The notes under the pieces are model-generated. The model ran no database searches. It was not told the DNA's origin and worked only from the letters and a program-made list of their open reading frames with translations. Below, one piece after another: positions 42,236-50,315 of a stretch of DNA of 64,000 bases. Source of the stretch: Blastopirellula sediminis (GTDB taxonomy: Bacteria > Planctomycetota > Planctomycetia > Pirellulales > Pirellulaceae); NCBI RefSeq assembly GCF_020966755.1, contig NZ_JAJKFT010000010.1:2320720-2384719 (forward strand), in the 5' to 3' direction. The position numbers and the translations under genes are program-made. Position 1 is the stretch's first letter, and every line of letters begins with the position of its first letter.

Positions 42236-44077
42236 CTAGCAGCGGAACTGGCCGACCATCTTCTGGATCTTGTCGGCCACCCGGGTCAGTTCCAGGCTGA
42301 CGTCGCGGGTCTTCGCCGAGTCTTCGGCGGCGTCGTCCGCCGACTTCTTGACTCCGACGATGTTGCGGCTGACTTCGGTGCTGGCCTGAGTCGACTGTTC
42401 CAGGCTGACCGTCACGCCGCGAACGTTGGTCGAAGCGGACGACAGGTTCCGCGAGATCTCCTTGGTCGCGATGCTCTGTTGCTCGACCGCGGCGGCGATC
42501 GAACGGGAGACCGAGTCGACGTTGTGGATCACGGTCAGAACCTTGCCGATCGATTCGACGGCGTTTTGCGACGACTCTTGAATTCGCGAGATCCGTTGGC
42601 GAATGTCTTCGGTCGCCGTCGCGGTCTGGCGGGCCAGGTCTTTGACTTCGGTCGCGACCACGGCGAACCCTTTACCGGCGTCGCCGGCGCGGGCCGCTTC
42701 AATCGTCGCGTTAAGAGCCAGCAAGTTGGTTTGCTCGGCGATTTCCTGAATCACTTCGGTCACCTTGCCGATTTCGATCGCGGCCTGGCCGAGAGCCGAA
42801 ACGGTGGTGTTGCTCGCTTCGACCAACTGCGACGCTTCTCGCGACGTATTGGTGGCGTTTTCGGCGTTGCGAGCGATTTCGACCACGCTGGAGGTCATCT
42901 CTTCGACCGCCGCGGCGACCGATTCGATGGTGCGATTCATCTCGCGAGTGCTGGTCGAGATCGATTCCATATTGACCGACATTTCTTCGGCGGCGGCGGC
43001 GACGCTGGTCGATTGATCCTGCGTGCTGCGGGCGCCTTCGGTCATGCGGCCCGAGGTCGCATTCAACTGATTCGACGAGTTCGACAGCGTCTGGGTGTCC
43101 CCCATCAGTTCGCGGACGATTTCGTGAATCTTGCTGACGAACAGGTTGAACGAACCGGCCAGGCGGCCCAATTCGTCGTGCTTGTTTTCCGGCAAACGCT
43201 GGGTCAAGTCGCCGTCGCCCTGGGCGATTTCGTCCAGCAGTTTGGTGGTCGCATCGAGCGGAAGGAGGATCGAGCGAGCGATCAGCCAGCCGCAGACCAG
43301 CATCGCAACGATCGCCAGGCCGCCGATTGAGCAGAGGATCCAGATGTTTTGGGCCGCTTCGGCGCGGATTTGCACGGCGGTGGCCAGCACTTCGTCGCGA
43401 GCTGCGTTGGCTTCGGCCCGCTTCTGGGCGATTCGTTCTTGTTTCGCTTCCAGCTTGGTGCGGGTGCGAGCCAGCGAGGCTTCTTGGGCTTCGGTTACGG
43501 CGTCCAATCGGCCGCGGAAGTCGCTGAAGGATTCAAGTCCGTAGCCGTAGTCGCTGGCGTCGCGAACTTCGTCCTTTTTGCTCGGGTCCTGCGCGTCGGC
43601 GAAGATCTTACGCGACGCTTCGGCCCAGGCGTTGAACTTCTCCATCAGGCCGTCGTAGACGACTTGGACTTCAGGATCGTTCATTCCTTCGGCCGCCAGG
43701 CGAAGCCGTTTGTCGGCTTGTCCGATGTTTTCTTCCTGGGTCGCTTTGGCGACTTCAAATTTTTCTTTGTCGGTCGCAGCGAGAGCCAGCTTCTCGGCGA
43801 TGATCGCCTGGTGAACGTCGCGATCGGCTTGCAGCATCAGTTCGATGCTTTCCTGCATCTGACGCAGTTCCGGCAGGTCTTTGTTAATGACCGGCAACAT
43901 TTCGTCTTCGATCAACGGCGCGATTTCGTGGTCGATCAAGTGAACGAATTTTTCGTCGATGACTTGATCGAGCTGCCCCAGCAGAAAGCTGGAAGTTCGC
44001 CAGCCAAGACCAGCGATGAAGGCGAGTGCCAAGCAACTGAGCGTTACCTGAACGATGATCTTTCGTTTGATGCTCAT
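42236..44077 (-). CDS. Methyl-accepting chemotaxis protein
   Basis: The ATG at 44077 (613 residues, '[20 protein letters not shown]') starts directly before the first membrane helix (9-34); an upstream in-frame ATG would add 25 unlikely residues. A periplasmic helical sensor domain (35-244) is followed by a second membrane helix (245-270), a HAMP domain (268-322, '[19 protein letters not shown]') and the methyl-accepting signalling domain whose tip carries '[19 protein letters not shown]'. It feeds CheA/CheW, which are not in the window. It is a class-typical transmembrane receptor, with a terminator after it. Confidence 0.95.
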   Translation of the reverse strand: MSIKRKIIVQVTLSCLALAFIAGLGWRTSSFLLGQLDQVIDEKFVHLIDHEIAPLIEDEMLPVINKDLPELRQMQESIELMLQADRDVHQAIIAEKLALAATDKEKFEVAKATQEENIGQADKRLRLAAEGMNDPEVQVVYDGLMEKFNAWAEASRKIFADAQDPSKKDEVRDASDYGYGLESFSDFRGRLDAVTEAQEASLARTRTKLEAKQERIAQKRAEANAARDEVLATAVQIRAEAAQNIWILCSIGGLAIVAMLVCGWLIARSILLPLDATTKLLDEIAQGDGDLTQRLPENKHDELGRLAGSFNLFVSKIHEIVRELMGDTQTLSNSSNQLNATSGRMTEGARSTQDQSTSVAAAAEEMSVNMESISTSTREMNRTIESVAAAVEEMTSSVVEIARNAENATNTSREASQLVEASNTTVSALGQAAIEIGKVTEVIQEIAEQTNLLALNATIEAARAGDAGKGFAVVATEVKDLARQTATATEDIRQRISRIQESSQNAVESIGKVLTVIHNVDSVSRSIAAAVEQQSIATKEISRNLSSASTNVRGVTVSLEQSTQASTEVSRNIVGVKKSADDAAEDSAKTRDVSLELTRVADKIQKMVGQFRC

Positions 44078-44469
44078 GAAACTAATCCCGGACCTTTCGT
44101 TTGCTTTCCGTACACGCATCCTCGAATGCGATGTGGAAACATAGGTTTGCATAAACGAAGGCTGGGGTAGTCTCTTTGATAATGCGGAAGCCCGTTATAC
44201 GAGGGGCAGCAGCTGTATCGGTTGTTCAGTCGCAATCCCCCGATAGCTCTAGCTTCCCGGGCATGCGGAAGAGCGCAGTTTGTGCTTATTCGGCGGCCGA
44301 ACTTGCCCATTCGTATGCAAATCGTCTTTCCCGGTTCCGGACAACCGCAAGTGCAAAACGAGGAGCCCCCCCAAGAATCAAGCGGATTCTTGCGCTATTC
44401 GAGCATGCGAGCGGCGAGAAGGTGGTCTCTTGCGAAACCAGTACGTGCGTTGCCTGAGCCGAAGTCGGC
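44078..44469. other. Gene-free stretch between the EamA and chemoreceptor genes
   Basis: These 392 bases contain no supported gene. Both flanking genes are on the minus strand, so this is the upstream region of the chemoreceptor gene and the end region of the EamA gene. No repeat of the families found elsewhere was seen. Confidence 0.4.
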
Positions 44470-44904
44470 TTAGCGCTTCCAGGCCAACAGCACGACGCCG
44501 GCGCCAACGAGCGCGATCGCCAACCATTCGCGCGCTGCAGGGCGTTCTCCTAAGAAAGCAAACGCGAAAATTGCGACTAGCACCACGCTGAACTTATCGA
44601 CCGGCGCCACTTGCGAAGCTTCGCCCACTTTCAGCGCGCGAAAGTAGCAGACCCAGGAAGCTCCGGTCGCGAGTCCCGAAGCAACCAAGAAGCCAATCGT
44701 CTTCGTCGAGAGTTGCCGGGGATCGCTCAGCGCGCCGGTCGCCCAGACGAACCCCGCCAAGACGACCAGGATGACTACCGTGCGGATCAGCGTAGCGTAG
44801 TCGGAGTTCACCCCTTCCAGCCCGATCTTGGCGAAGATCGCGGTCAACGCCGCGAACCCGGCCGAGAGAATCGCCCACAGGAACCAGTTGTGCGAGACGT
44901 CCAT
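44470..44904 (-). CDS. Single-EamA-domain membrane protein
   Basis: There are two consecutive ATG codons; the second (44904) has GAGG at the better distance (6 nt) and gives 144 residues. The protein has about five membrane helices and a single EamA repeat ('AILSAGFAALTAIFAKIGLE', 'GLATGASWVCYFRALKVGEA', 'VAPVDKFSVVLVAIFAFAFL' and GER), half the size of the usual two-repeat drug/metabolite transporters. Such half-size members work as dimers. The substrate is unknown. It is divergent from the PhoD gene at 45010. Confidence 0.82.
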   Translation of the reverse strand: MDVSHNWFLWAILSAGFAALTAIFAKIGLEGVNSDYATLIRTVVILVVLAGFVWATGALSDPRQLSTKTIGFLVASGLATGASWVCYFRALKVGEASQVAPVDKFSVVLVAIFAFAFLGERPAAREWLAIALVGAGVVLLAWKR

Positions 44905-45009
44905 CATTTCCCTCTTGCGGCAAGTCGAAAGAATTTCGTGGTTCGGTCGTTCCACTTATACTAGCGATGTCGACTTCAAACTCCTATCGAAGGCAAACCG
45001 GAGAGTCTG

Positions 45010-46371
45010 ATGCACCGTCGTTCCTCGCTCAAGCTCTTGGCGGCTGGGATCCCTCTTTCGCTGGCGGCCAAAACTTTCGGCGCTGATGCGGCTGGTCCCT
45101 TTTTCGGCAGCGGCGTCAAAGTGGGGGAAGCGACGTCCGACTCGGCCATCATCTGGACTCGGACCTCCGCTATCGACGAGTGCGACAAAAAGTTCGCCCT
45201 GCCTGGCGTCGCGGCGAAGGTGCGAGTTCGCTATCGCATCGACGGAATGCCCGACTCGGAGCGGACGACCGATTGGCAAGCGACCCAGCCGGAACATGAC
45301 TTCGCAGTGCAGTTTGCGCTCCAGGATCTTACGCCGGGCGTTCGCTATCGTTATGTGGTTGAAGCGGAAAGTGATGCGGGGAAGAATCAAACGGACGGGA
45401 CGTTCGAGACTGCGCCGACCGAAACGACCGTCGTGCCAATTCGGTTCATCGTCACCTCCTGTCACAAGTATGCGACGATGGACGCTCCAGGCTTGGGGCA
45501 AAAGATCTATCGGCCGATGCTCGATCTAGCGCCGCAGTTCTTTGTTCACACCGGCGACATCGTTTACTACGACAACGATACCAAGCCGCTGGCGACCAAC
45601 GTCGAACTGGCCCGACTTCATTGGCATCGGATGGACAACTTGCCGTATCACCGGCAGTTCTATCCGAACGTCGCCAGCTATTTCATGAAGGACGATCACG
45701 ACATTTTGAAGGATGACGCGTGGCCAGGGCAGAAGTATGGAGATCTCACCTTCGCCGAAGGATTGGAGATCTTCGACGAGCAGAACCCGCTGGGAGAATC
45801 TCCCTATCGGACGATTCGCTGGGGAAAGGATCTGCAAGTCTGGATCGTCGAAGGACGCGACTTCCGTAGTCCCAATCGGATGGCGGATGGACCTGACAAA
45901 TCGATCTGGGGCGAAGCGCAATGGAAGTGGCTGCAAGAGACGGTCGCCGCTTCCGACGCCACCTTCAAGATCTTGATCAGCCCCACGCCAATCGTTGGTC
46001 CCGATCGCCCGAAAGGAAAGAACGACAATCATTCCAACGCGGTCTGGAAATCAGAAGGAGATCGCGCGCGGCGGTTTCTCGTGGAGAACAAAATGATCTC
46101 CATCTGCGGCGATCGTCACTGGCAGTACTACTCGGTCGACGAAGAGACCGGACTTAACGAGTTCTGCAGCGGACCAAGCACCAACCAACATGCCGGCGGC
46201 TGGAGCCAGGACAACGTTCTGCCGGAGCATCGCTTTTTGCGAGTTGCTGGCGGTTTCCTAAGCGTCGACGTCGAGCGGTCCAACGATCAGTCAGAGTTGA
46301 TCTTTCGGCATCGGGACGTCGCCGGCGACGTCGTTCATGAGCAGCGATTCGCCGCTGACGGTGAGTCGTAG
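45010..46371 (+). CDS. PhoD-type alkaline phosphatase/phosphodiesterase
   Basis: The 453-residue protein starts with a probable export signal ('HRRSSLKLLAAGIPLSLA', Tat-like with one R-R). A fibronectin-like N-terminal domain ('KVGEATSDSAIIWTRT') precedes the metallophosphatase core: 'HTGDIVYYDND', 'KDDHDILKDDAW' and 'CGDRHWQYYS' hold the metal-binding Asp, Asn and His residues. PhoD enzymes release phosphate from esters in the periplasm. GGAGAG is about 6 nt before the ATG. No pho box was identified. It is followed by an MFS gene on the same strand after 125 bp. Confidence 0.9.
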   Translation: MHRRSSLKLLAAGIPLSLAAKTFGADAAGPFFGSGVKVGEATSDSAIIWTRTSAIDECDKKFALPGVAAKVRVRYRIDGMPDSERTTDWQATQPEHDFAVQFALQDLTPGVRYRYVVEAESDAGKNQTDGTFETAPTETTVVPIRFIVTSCHKYATMDAPGLGQKIYRPMLDLAPQFFVHTGDIVYYDNDTKPLATNVELARLHWHRMDNLPYHRQFYPNVASYFMKDDHDILKDDAWPGQKYGDLTFAEGLEIFDEQNPLGESPYRTIRWGKDLQVWIVEGRDFRSPNRMADGPDKSIWGEAQWKWLQETVAASDATFKILISPTPIVGPDRPKGKNDNHSNAVWKSEGDRARRFLVENKMISICGDRHWQYYSVDEETGLNEFCSGPSTNQHAGGWSQDNVLPEHRFLRVAGGFLSVDVERSNDQSELIFRHRDVAGDVVHEQRFAADGES

Positions 46372-46496
46372 TACCAAACGCGTCCACCTTTGTTGGGGAT
46401 CTGAACCAAATTCGTTAGCGAACTGTCTCTTTGACCGACGCCCGGCATCGAACCGGCATAGGCCCTCTCTCCAGTACGCTAGCCCCAACAGAATTC

Positions 46497-47765
46497 ATGG
46501 CGACCGATAGCAGCGGCACGACGCTCGCGAGCGACGAAGTCTCACCCGAAATAGCTTCACCCGTCGAAGTCATCGATGCGAAACCGCATCGCACGGAGTT
46601 GGTCATCGCGATTCTCGGGGCGCTCAGCATTTCGCACTTGCTGAACGACGTGATGCAATCGCTGCTGCCGGCCGTTTATCCGCTGCTGAAAGAAAACTAC
46701 TCCCTTTCGTTCTTTCAGGTGGGGCTGATTACCTTCACCTTTCAAGTGACCGCGTCGTTGCTGCAGCCGCTGGTCGGCATGACCACCGATCGCCGTCCAT
46801 GGCCCTATTCGTTGGTCGTCGGGATGGGCTTTACGCTGCTTGGTTTGAACTTGCTGGCGATGGCCGGCAGTTTTGGCTCGATCTTGATCGCCGCTGCGAT
46901 GGTGGGGATCGGTTCGTCTGTTTTTCATCCCGAAGCTTCTCGCGTTGCGCGAATCGCCTCCGGCGGACGTTACGGCTTCGCTCAGTCGTTGTTTCAGGTC
47001 GGCGGCAACGCTGGCTCCGCGATCGGGCCGTTGTTGGCGGCGTTCGTCGTGGCGCCATGGGGGCAGTTGAGCATCGCGTGGTTTTCGATCGGTGCGATCG
47101 CGGCGCTGCTGATCTTGGGATACGTCGGCCGCTGGTATGAGCGGCATCTGAACGACTTGAAAACGAACCCCCGCCGTACGGCCGTCGAGCAGACGTCGAC
47201 GTTGACTCCGGCCCGCGTTTACGCCGCAGTCGGCGTGCTGCTGTTGTTGGTTTTCTCGAAGTACATCTACCTGGTCAGTCTGAGCAGCTACTACACGTTC
47301 TACTTGATGGACAAGTTCGACGTGCCGGTGCAGTCGGCGCAGTTGTACCTGTTCATCTTCTTGGGAGCGGTCGCCGTCGGAACATTGGGTGGGGGACCAG
47401 TCGGCGATCGAGTCGGCTTTAAGACCGTCATTTGGTTTTCGATTCTCGGCGTGTTGCCCTTCACGCTGATCCTGCCGTACGCCAATCTCTTTTGGACCGC
47501 CGTGTTGACGGTGCCGATCGGTTTGATTTTGGCGTCAGCCTTTTCGGCGATCATCGTTTACGCCCAAGAGTTGATGCCGAGCAAGGTTGGCATGATCGCC
47601 GGGATGTTTTTCGGTTTCGCCTTCGGCATCGCCGGGATCGGCGCCGCCGCCCTTGGTTGGTTGGCCGATCAAACCAGCATCGAGTACGTCTATCACGTCT
47701 GCTCGTACTTGCCGCTGGTCGGGCTGCTGACCGCCTTTTTGCCGAATCTGGAAGCCCGCGGCTAA
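46497..47765 (+). CDS. MFS transporter of the fosmidomycin-resistance type
   Basis: The ATG at 46497 (422 residues) precedes a 40-residue cytoplasmic N-terminus and then 12 predicted membrane helices. 'HLLNDVMQSLLPAVYPLLK' followed by the second helix 'FFQVGLITFTFQVTASLLQP' and 'GIGSSVFHPEASRVAR' are characteristic of the Fsr (fosmidomycin resistance) branch of the major facilitator superfamily. It probably exports a small molecule in exchange for protons; substrate unknown. No regulator is adjacent apart from the MarR gene 120 bp downstream, whose own promoter separates it. Confidence 0.9.
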   Translation: MATDSSGTTLASDEVSPEIASPVEVIDAKPHRTELVIAILGALSISHLLNDVMQSLLPAVYPLLKENYSLSFFQVGLITFTFQVTASLLQPLVGMTTDRRPWPYSLVVGMGFTLLGLNLLAMAGSFGSILIAAAMVGIGSSVFHPEASRVARIASGGRYGFAQSLFQVGGNAGSAIGPLLAAFVVAPWGQLSIAWFSIGAIAALLILGYVGRWYERHLNDLKTNPRRTAVEQTSTLTPARVYAAVGVLLLLVFSKYIYLVSLSSYYTFYLMDKFDVPVQSAQLYLFIFLGAVAVGTLGGGPVGDRVGFKTVIWFSILGVLPFTLILPYANLFWTAVLTVPIGLILASAFSAIIVYAQELMPSKVGMIAGMFFGFAFGIAGIGAAALGWLADQTSIEYVYHVCSYLPLVGLLTAFLPNLEARG

Positions 47766-47847
47766 GGCCGAAGAAGCTCTTTTTTCATGGAAATCCCCTG
47801 GAAATCAGGGATTGGGACCCAATTTCAAGAATCCGGTCAAAAAAAGG

Positions 47848-47857
47848 TGTTGCAACA
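47848..47857. promoter_or_regulatory. Probable MarR operator, autoregulatory copy
   Basis: TGTTGCAACA is a perfect 10-bp palindrome covering the -35 region of the marR-like gene. A nearly identical site (CGTTGCAACA, 48416-48425) lies before the azoreductase gene, and 9 bases (GTTGCAACA) are shared exactly. Confidence 0.6.
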
Positions 47858-47885
47858 GATAGTGGGATGACGTATAAATAGGGCA
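47851..47885 (+). promoter_or_regulatory. Promoter giving a probably leaderless marR transcript
   Basis: The -35 TTGCAA (47851-47856) and -10 TATAAA (47873-47878) are separated by 16 bp. The predicted transcript start, about 7 nt after the -10, falls on or within a base or two of the ATG at 47885, and no Shine-Dalgarno sequence can fit between. The -35 lies inside the palindrome at 47848-47857, so the regulator would block its own promoter. Confidence 0.6.
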
Positions 47886-48388
47886 TGGCAAAAACATCGC
47901 ACAATCAGGGGAACGGACTCGCCGCGGATATCGGCAAACGAACGCCGTTTACGAGCTTGAGACAAGAAGCCTACTTGAATCTCGTTCGCACGCATGAGCA
48001 CCTCTCCTGTGAGTTCACTCGCTTGCTCAAGAAGCATGGCCTCTCCGATTCGCAGTACAACGCACTCCGTATCTTGCGAGGGGAAGGGAAGCCGATGCAG
48101 ACGTATCAGATCGCCGAGCGAATGATCACATCGCAGACTGACATCTCGCGTCTGGTCGATCGACTGGAAGCGAGCGAGCTGGTCGAACGCGAGCGAAGTG
48201 CTGAAGATCGCCGCGTCGTCTGGGTTTCGCTCACCGACAAAGGGCGGGCCATTTTGAAAAAACTCGACAAGCCGGTCAGCGACCTGCATGAGAAGCAGTT
48301 TGAGGGCTTTAGCGACGAGCAATTGAAGTCGCTCGTGAAGCTGCTCTATAGTGCTCGTTCCGACGGGAGCGGAAAGCAAGAGGCGTAA
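47885..48388 (+). CDS. MarR-family transcriptional regulator
   Basis: The 167-residue protein has the winged helix-turn-helix of the MarR family: 'EHLSCEFTRLLKKHGLSDSQ' (dimer helices), 'QTYQIAERMITSQTDISRLV' (recognition helix), and the wing 'RERSAEDRRVVWVSLTDKGR' with the D-x-R motif. MarR proteins usually repress their own gene and a neighbour until a phenol, oxidant or electrophile is bound. The azoreductase gene 109 bp downstream shares the palindromic site. No cysteine is present in the N-terminal helix, so a ligand or other cysteine position would sense. Confidence 0.93.
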   Translation: MAKTSHNQGNGLAADIGKRTPFTSLRQEAYLNLVRTHEHLSCEFTRLLKKHGLSDSQYNALRILRGEGKPMQTYQIAERMITSQTDISRLVDRLEASELVERERSAEDRRVVWVSLTDKGRAILKKLDKPVSDLHEKQFEGFSDEQLKSLVKLLYSARSDGSGKQEA

Positions 48389-48415
48389 CCTCGCCCCTTT
48401 TTTTAGTCAATTGTG

Positions 48416-48425
48416 CGTTGCAACA
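48416..48425. promoter_or_regulatory. Probable MarR operator before the azoreductase gene
   Basis: CGTTGCAACA (core GTTGCAAC palindromic) differs at one base from the site in the marR promoter and lies 72 bp before the azoreductase ATG. The exact -10 box downstream of it is unclear. Confidence 0.55.
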
Positions 48426-48497
48426 TAGATTGCGGTGTAAGGGAAGTTCAAGGCTTGCACGCAAACTTGAAAACGACAACCAACGGGAAATAGAACC

Positions 48498-49127
48498 ATG
48501 GCCAAATTGCTCCATATCGAATCGTCTCCCCGCAAAGCTCGTTCGGCTTCGATCGCCGTGGCGAAGGAGTTTTTGACGAAGTACCAAGAGGCGAATCCGG
48601 CGGACGAAGTCGACAACTGGGACTTGTGGTCGACTTCGTTGCCGGAGTTCGATGGGGCGACGATCGACGCCAAGTATCAGATCCTGCATGGACAGGATCA
48701 TACGCCCGAACAAGCGGCGGCGTGGAAGGGAGTGACCGACGTCTTCGATCGATTCAACTCGGCCGACAAGTACGTGCTGAGCTTGCCGATGTGGAACTTT
48801 GCGATTCCTTACAAACTGAAGCATCTGATTGACGTGATCACTCAGCCGGGACTCGCCTTCAGCTTTTCGCCGGAGACCGGCTATACGGGGCTAGTGACCG
48901 GCAAGCCGATCACGGTGATTTACGCTCGCGGCGGCGAATACACGTCGAGCGAGCAGATGAAGGCGCTCGACTTTCAAAAGTCGTACGTCGAGTTCCTGCT
49001 CGGCTTCATCGGCTTTACCGACATTCAAACCATCCTGGTCGAGCCGATGCTGGCGCCGCCGGAAGTCGCCGGAGCGGCCAAAGATTCCGCCAAACAAAAG
49101 GCCGCCGAAATCGCCGCCAGCTTCTAA
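48498..49127 (+). CDS. FMN-dependent NADH azoreductase-type quinone reductase
   Basis: The 209-residue protein has the flavodoxin-like fold of AzoR: 'LLHIESSPRKARSASIAVAK' binds FMN phosphate, 'LPMWNFAIPYKLKHLIDVIT' is the second flavin loop, and 'GLVTGKPITVIYARGGEY' follows. AzoR enzymes reduce quinones and azo compounds by two electrons and protect against electrophiles. The gene is under a site shared with the MarR regulator. A terminator follows at 49171, so it is the last gene of its unit. Confidence 0.92.
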   Translation: MAKLLHIESSPRKARSASIAVAKEFLTKYQEANPADEVDNWDLWSTSLPEFDGATIDAKYQILHGQDHTPEQAAAWKGVTDVFDRFNSADKYVLSLPMWNFAIPYKLKHLIDVITQPGLAFSFSPETGYTGLVTGKPITVIYARGGEYTSSEQMKALDFQKSYVEFLLGFIGFTDIQTILVEPMLAPPEVAGAAKDSAKQKAAEIAASF

Positions 49128-49170
49128 CGAAGTCAACGAAGAGGACGGATCGCTGCACGATTCGGAGAAG

Positions 49171-49205
49171 AAACCGTCAGACGCTTTGGCGTCTGGCGGT
49201 TTTTT
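49171..49205 (+). terminator. Intrinsic terminator after the azoreductase gene
   Basis: The 13-bp stem around AACCGTCAGACGC/GCGTCTGGCGGTT (loop TTTG, one G-T pair) runs into six T. Confidence 0.9.
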
Positions 49206-49292
49206 GCGTTCAGTCGCCAAGATTTGTGGACGCCAGACGAATCGCCATGTACCTTGAGCGAGCGGTTAGAACATCTTGGCAAAGGAACGTCG

Positions 49293-49784
49293 GTGAGATA
49301 CGCGATTCGTGAAAAGTTTTGGACGTGGGGAGACGAATTCTTCGTCTTTGACGAGCATCAGCAGCCGGTCTTCCAAGTCAAAGGAGAAGTGTGGTCGTGG
49401 GGACATCGGCTCTCGTTTCAGGATATGCGCGGAAAGGAGCTCGCCTTCATCAATCAAAAGCTGATGACCTGGATGCCGCAGTATGAGATCTTCCGCGACG
49501 GCCATCTATTCGCCAATTTGGTGAAAGAGCTGACCTGGTTCAATCCCGAATATCTGTTAGACGTCCCAGGTCCCAACGACTATCAGATCAAGGGGGACTT
49601 CTGGCACTACAATTACCAGTTCCAGCGTCACGGCCGCGTCGTCGCGATGGTCGATAAAGCGTATTGGACGTGGACCGACACCTACGGAATCGACGTGGAG
49701 GATGGGGAAGATGACGTCGCCATCCTCTGTTCTGCGATCGTGATCGACAAGGTGCTCGACGACGAGGAGCGTCGACGGAATTAG
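49293..49784 (+). CDS. LURP-one-related (LOR) family protein
   Basis: A GTG start at 49293 with AAGGA 6 nt upstream gives 163 residues beginning 'MRYAIREKFWTWGDEFFVFD', the usual start of the bacterial LOR family; the longer frame from 49224 adds 23 unrelated residues. The protein is a closed barrel of antiparallel strands with recurrent W and Y ('GEVWSWGHRLSFQD', 'LMTWMPQYEIFRDG', 'GDFWHYNYQFQRHG', 'AYWTWTDTYGID'), the tubby-like fold. Function in bacteria is unknown. Its stop overlaps by 4 bases the stop of the convergent VOC gene. Confidence 0.85.
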   Translation: MRYAIREKFWTWGDEFFVFDEHQQPVFQVKGEVWSWGHRLSFQDMRGKELAFINQKLMTWMPQYEIFRDGHLFANLVKELTWFNPEYLLDVPGPNDYQIKGDFWHYNYQFQRHGRVVAMVDKAYWTWTDTYGIDVEDGEDDVAILCSAIVIDKVLDDEERRRN

Positions 49785-50206
49785 TCGCTACCTTCCATTA
49801 CCGGCTTGCCGCAGTTGATCATCCAGGGGGCGCCGAAGCGATCGGTCACCATGCCGAATCGATACGCCCAAAACGTTTCTTGCAGCGGCATTTGAACGTC
49901 GCCCCGTACCGATAGCCCGGCGAAGACGCGTTCCGCTTCCTCCGGGTCGGCGATCGCCAGCGAAACCTTCATCCCCTGCGGCTTCTCAAATTGTTCCGGC
50001 GGACAGTCGGACGCCATCAATTGCGTGTCGCCGATCGTCATGCACGCATGCATGATTTTGTCTTGAAAGTCGGCCGAGACTTGGTCTGCCGAGGGTGAGC
50101 CGGCGTGCGGAAAGATCGCTTCGATCTTGGCGCCAAACAGCTCGGCGTAAAACTCAAAAGCTTCTCGACAATCGCCGTTGAAAAAGAGATAGGGGCTAAC
50201 GTGCAT
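49781..50206 (-). CDS. PhnB-like VOC family protein
   Basis: The 141-residue protein starts 'MHVSPYLFFNGDCREAFEFY' and has the paired beta-alpha-beta-beta-beta modules of the vicinal-oxygen-chelate superfamily; 'MTIGDTQLMASD' and 'DRFGAPWMINC' mark the PhnB/YjdN group. These proteins have a glyoxalase-like fold, often without known activity. The stop codon overlaps that of the convergent LOR gene. Confidence 0.92.
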   Translation of the reverse strand: MHVSPYLFFNGDCREAFEFYAELFGAKIEAIFPHAGSPSADQVSADFQDKIMHACMTIGDTQLMASDCPPEQFEKPQGMKVSLAIADPEEAERVFAGLSVRGDVQMPLQETFWAYRFGMVTDRFGAPWMINCGKPVMEGSD

Positions 50207-50315
50207 CCGGGGGACTCCTGCGAAGTTATACGGAGAGGGGGAGTCCCGCTATTGGATAACAAGATTGGGGCCGAGAAAAGCGGCGCCGGACAATTATCTT
50301 CGGCGTCAGGCCGGA

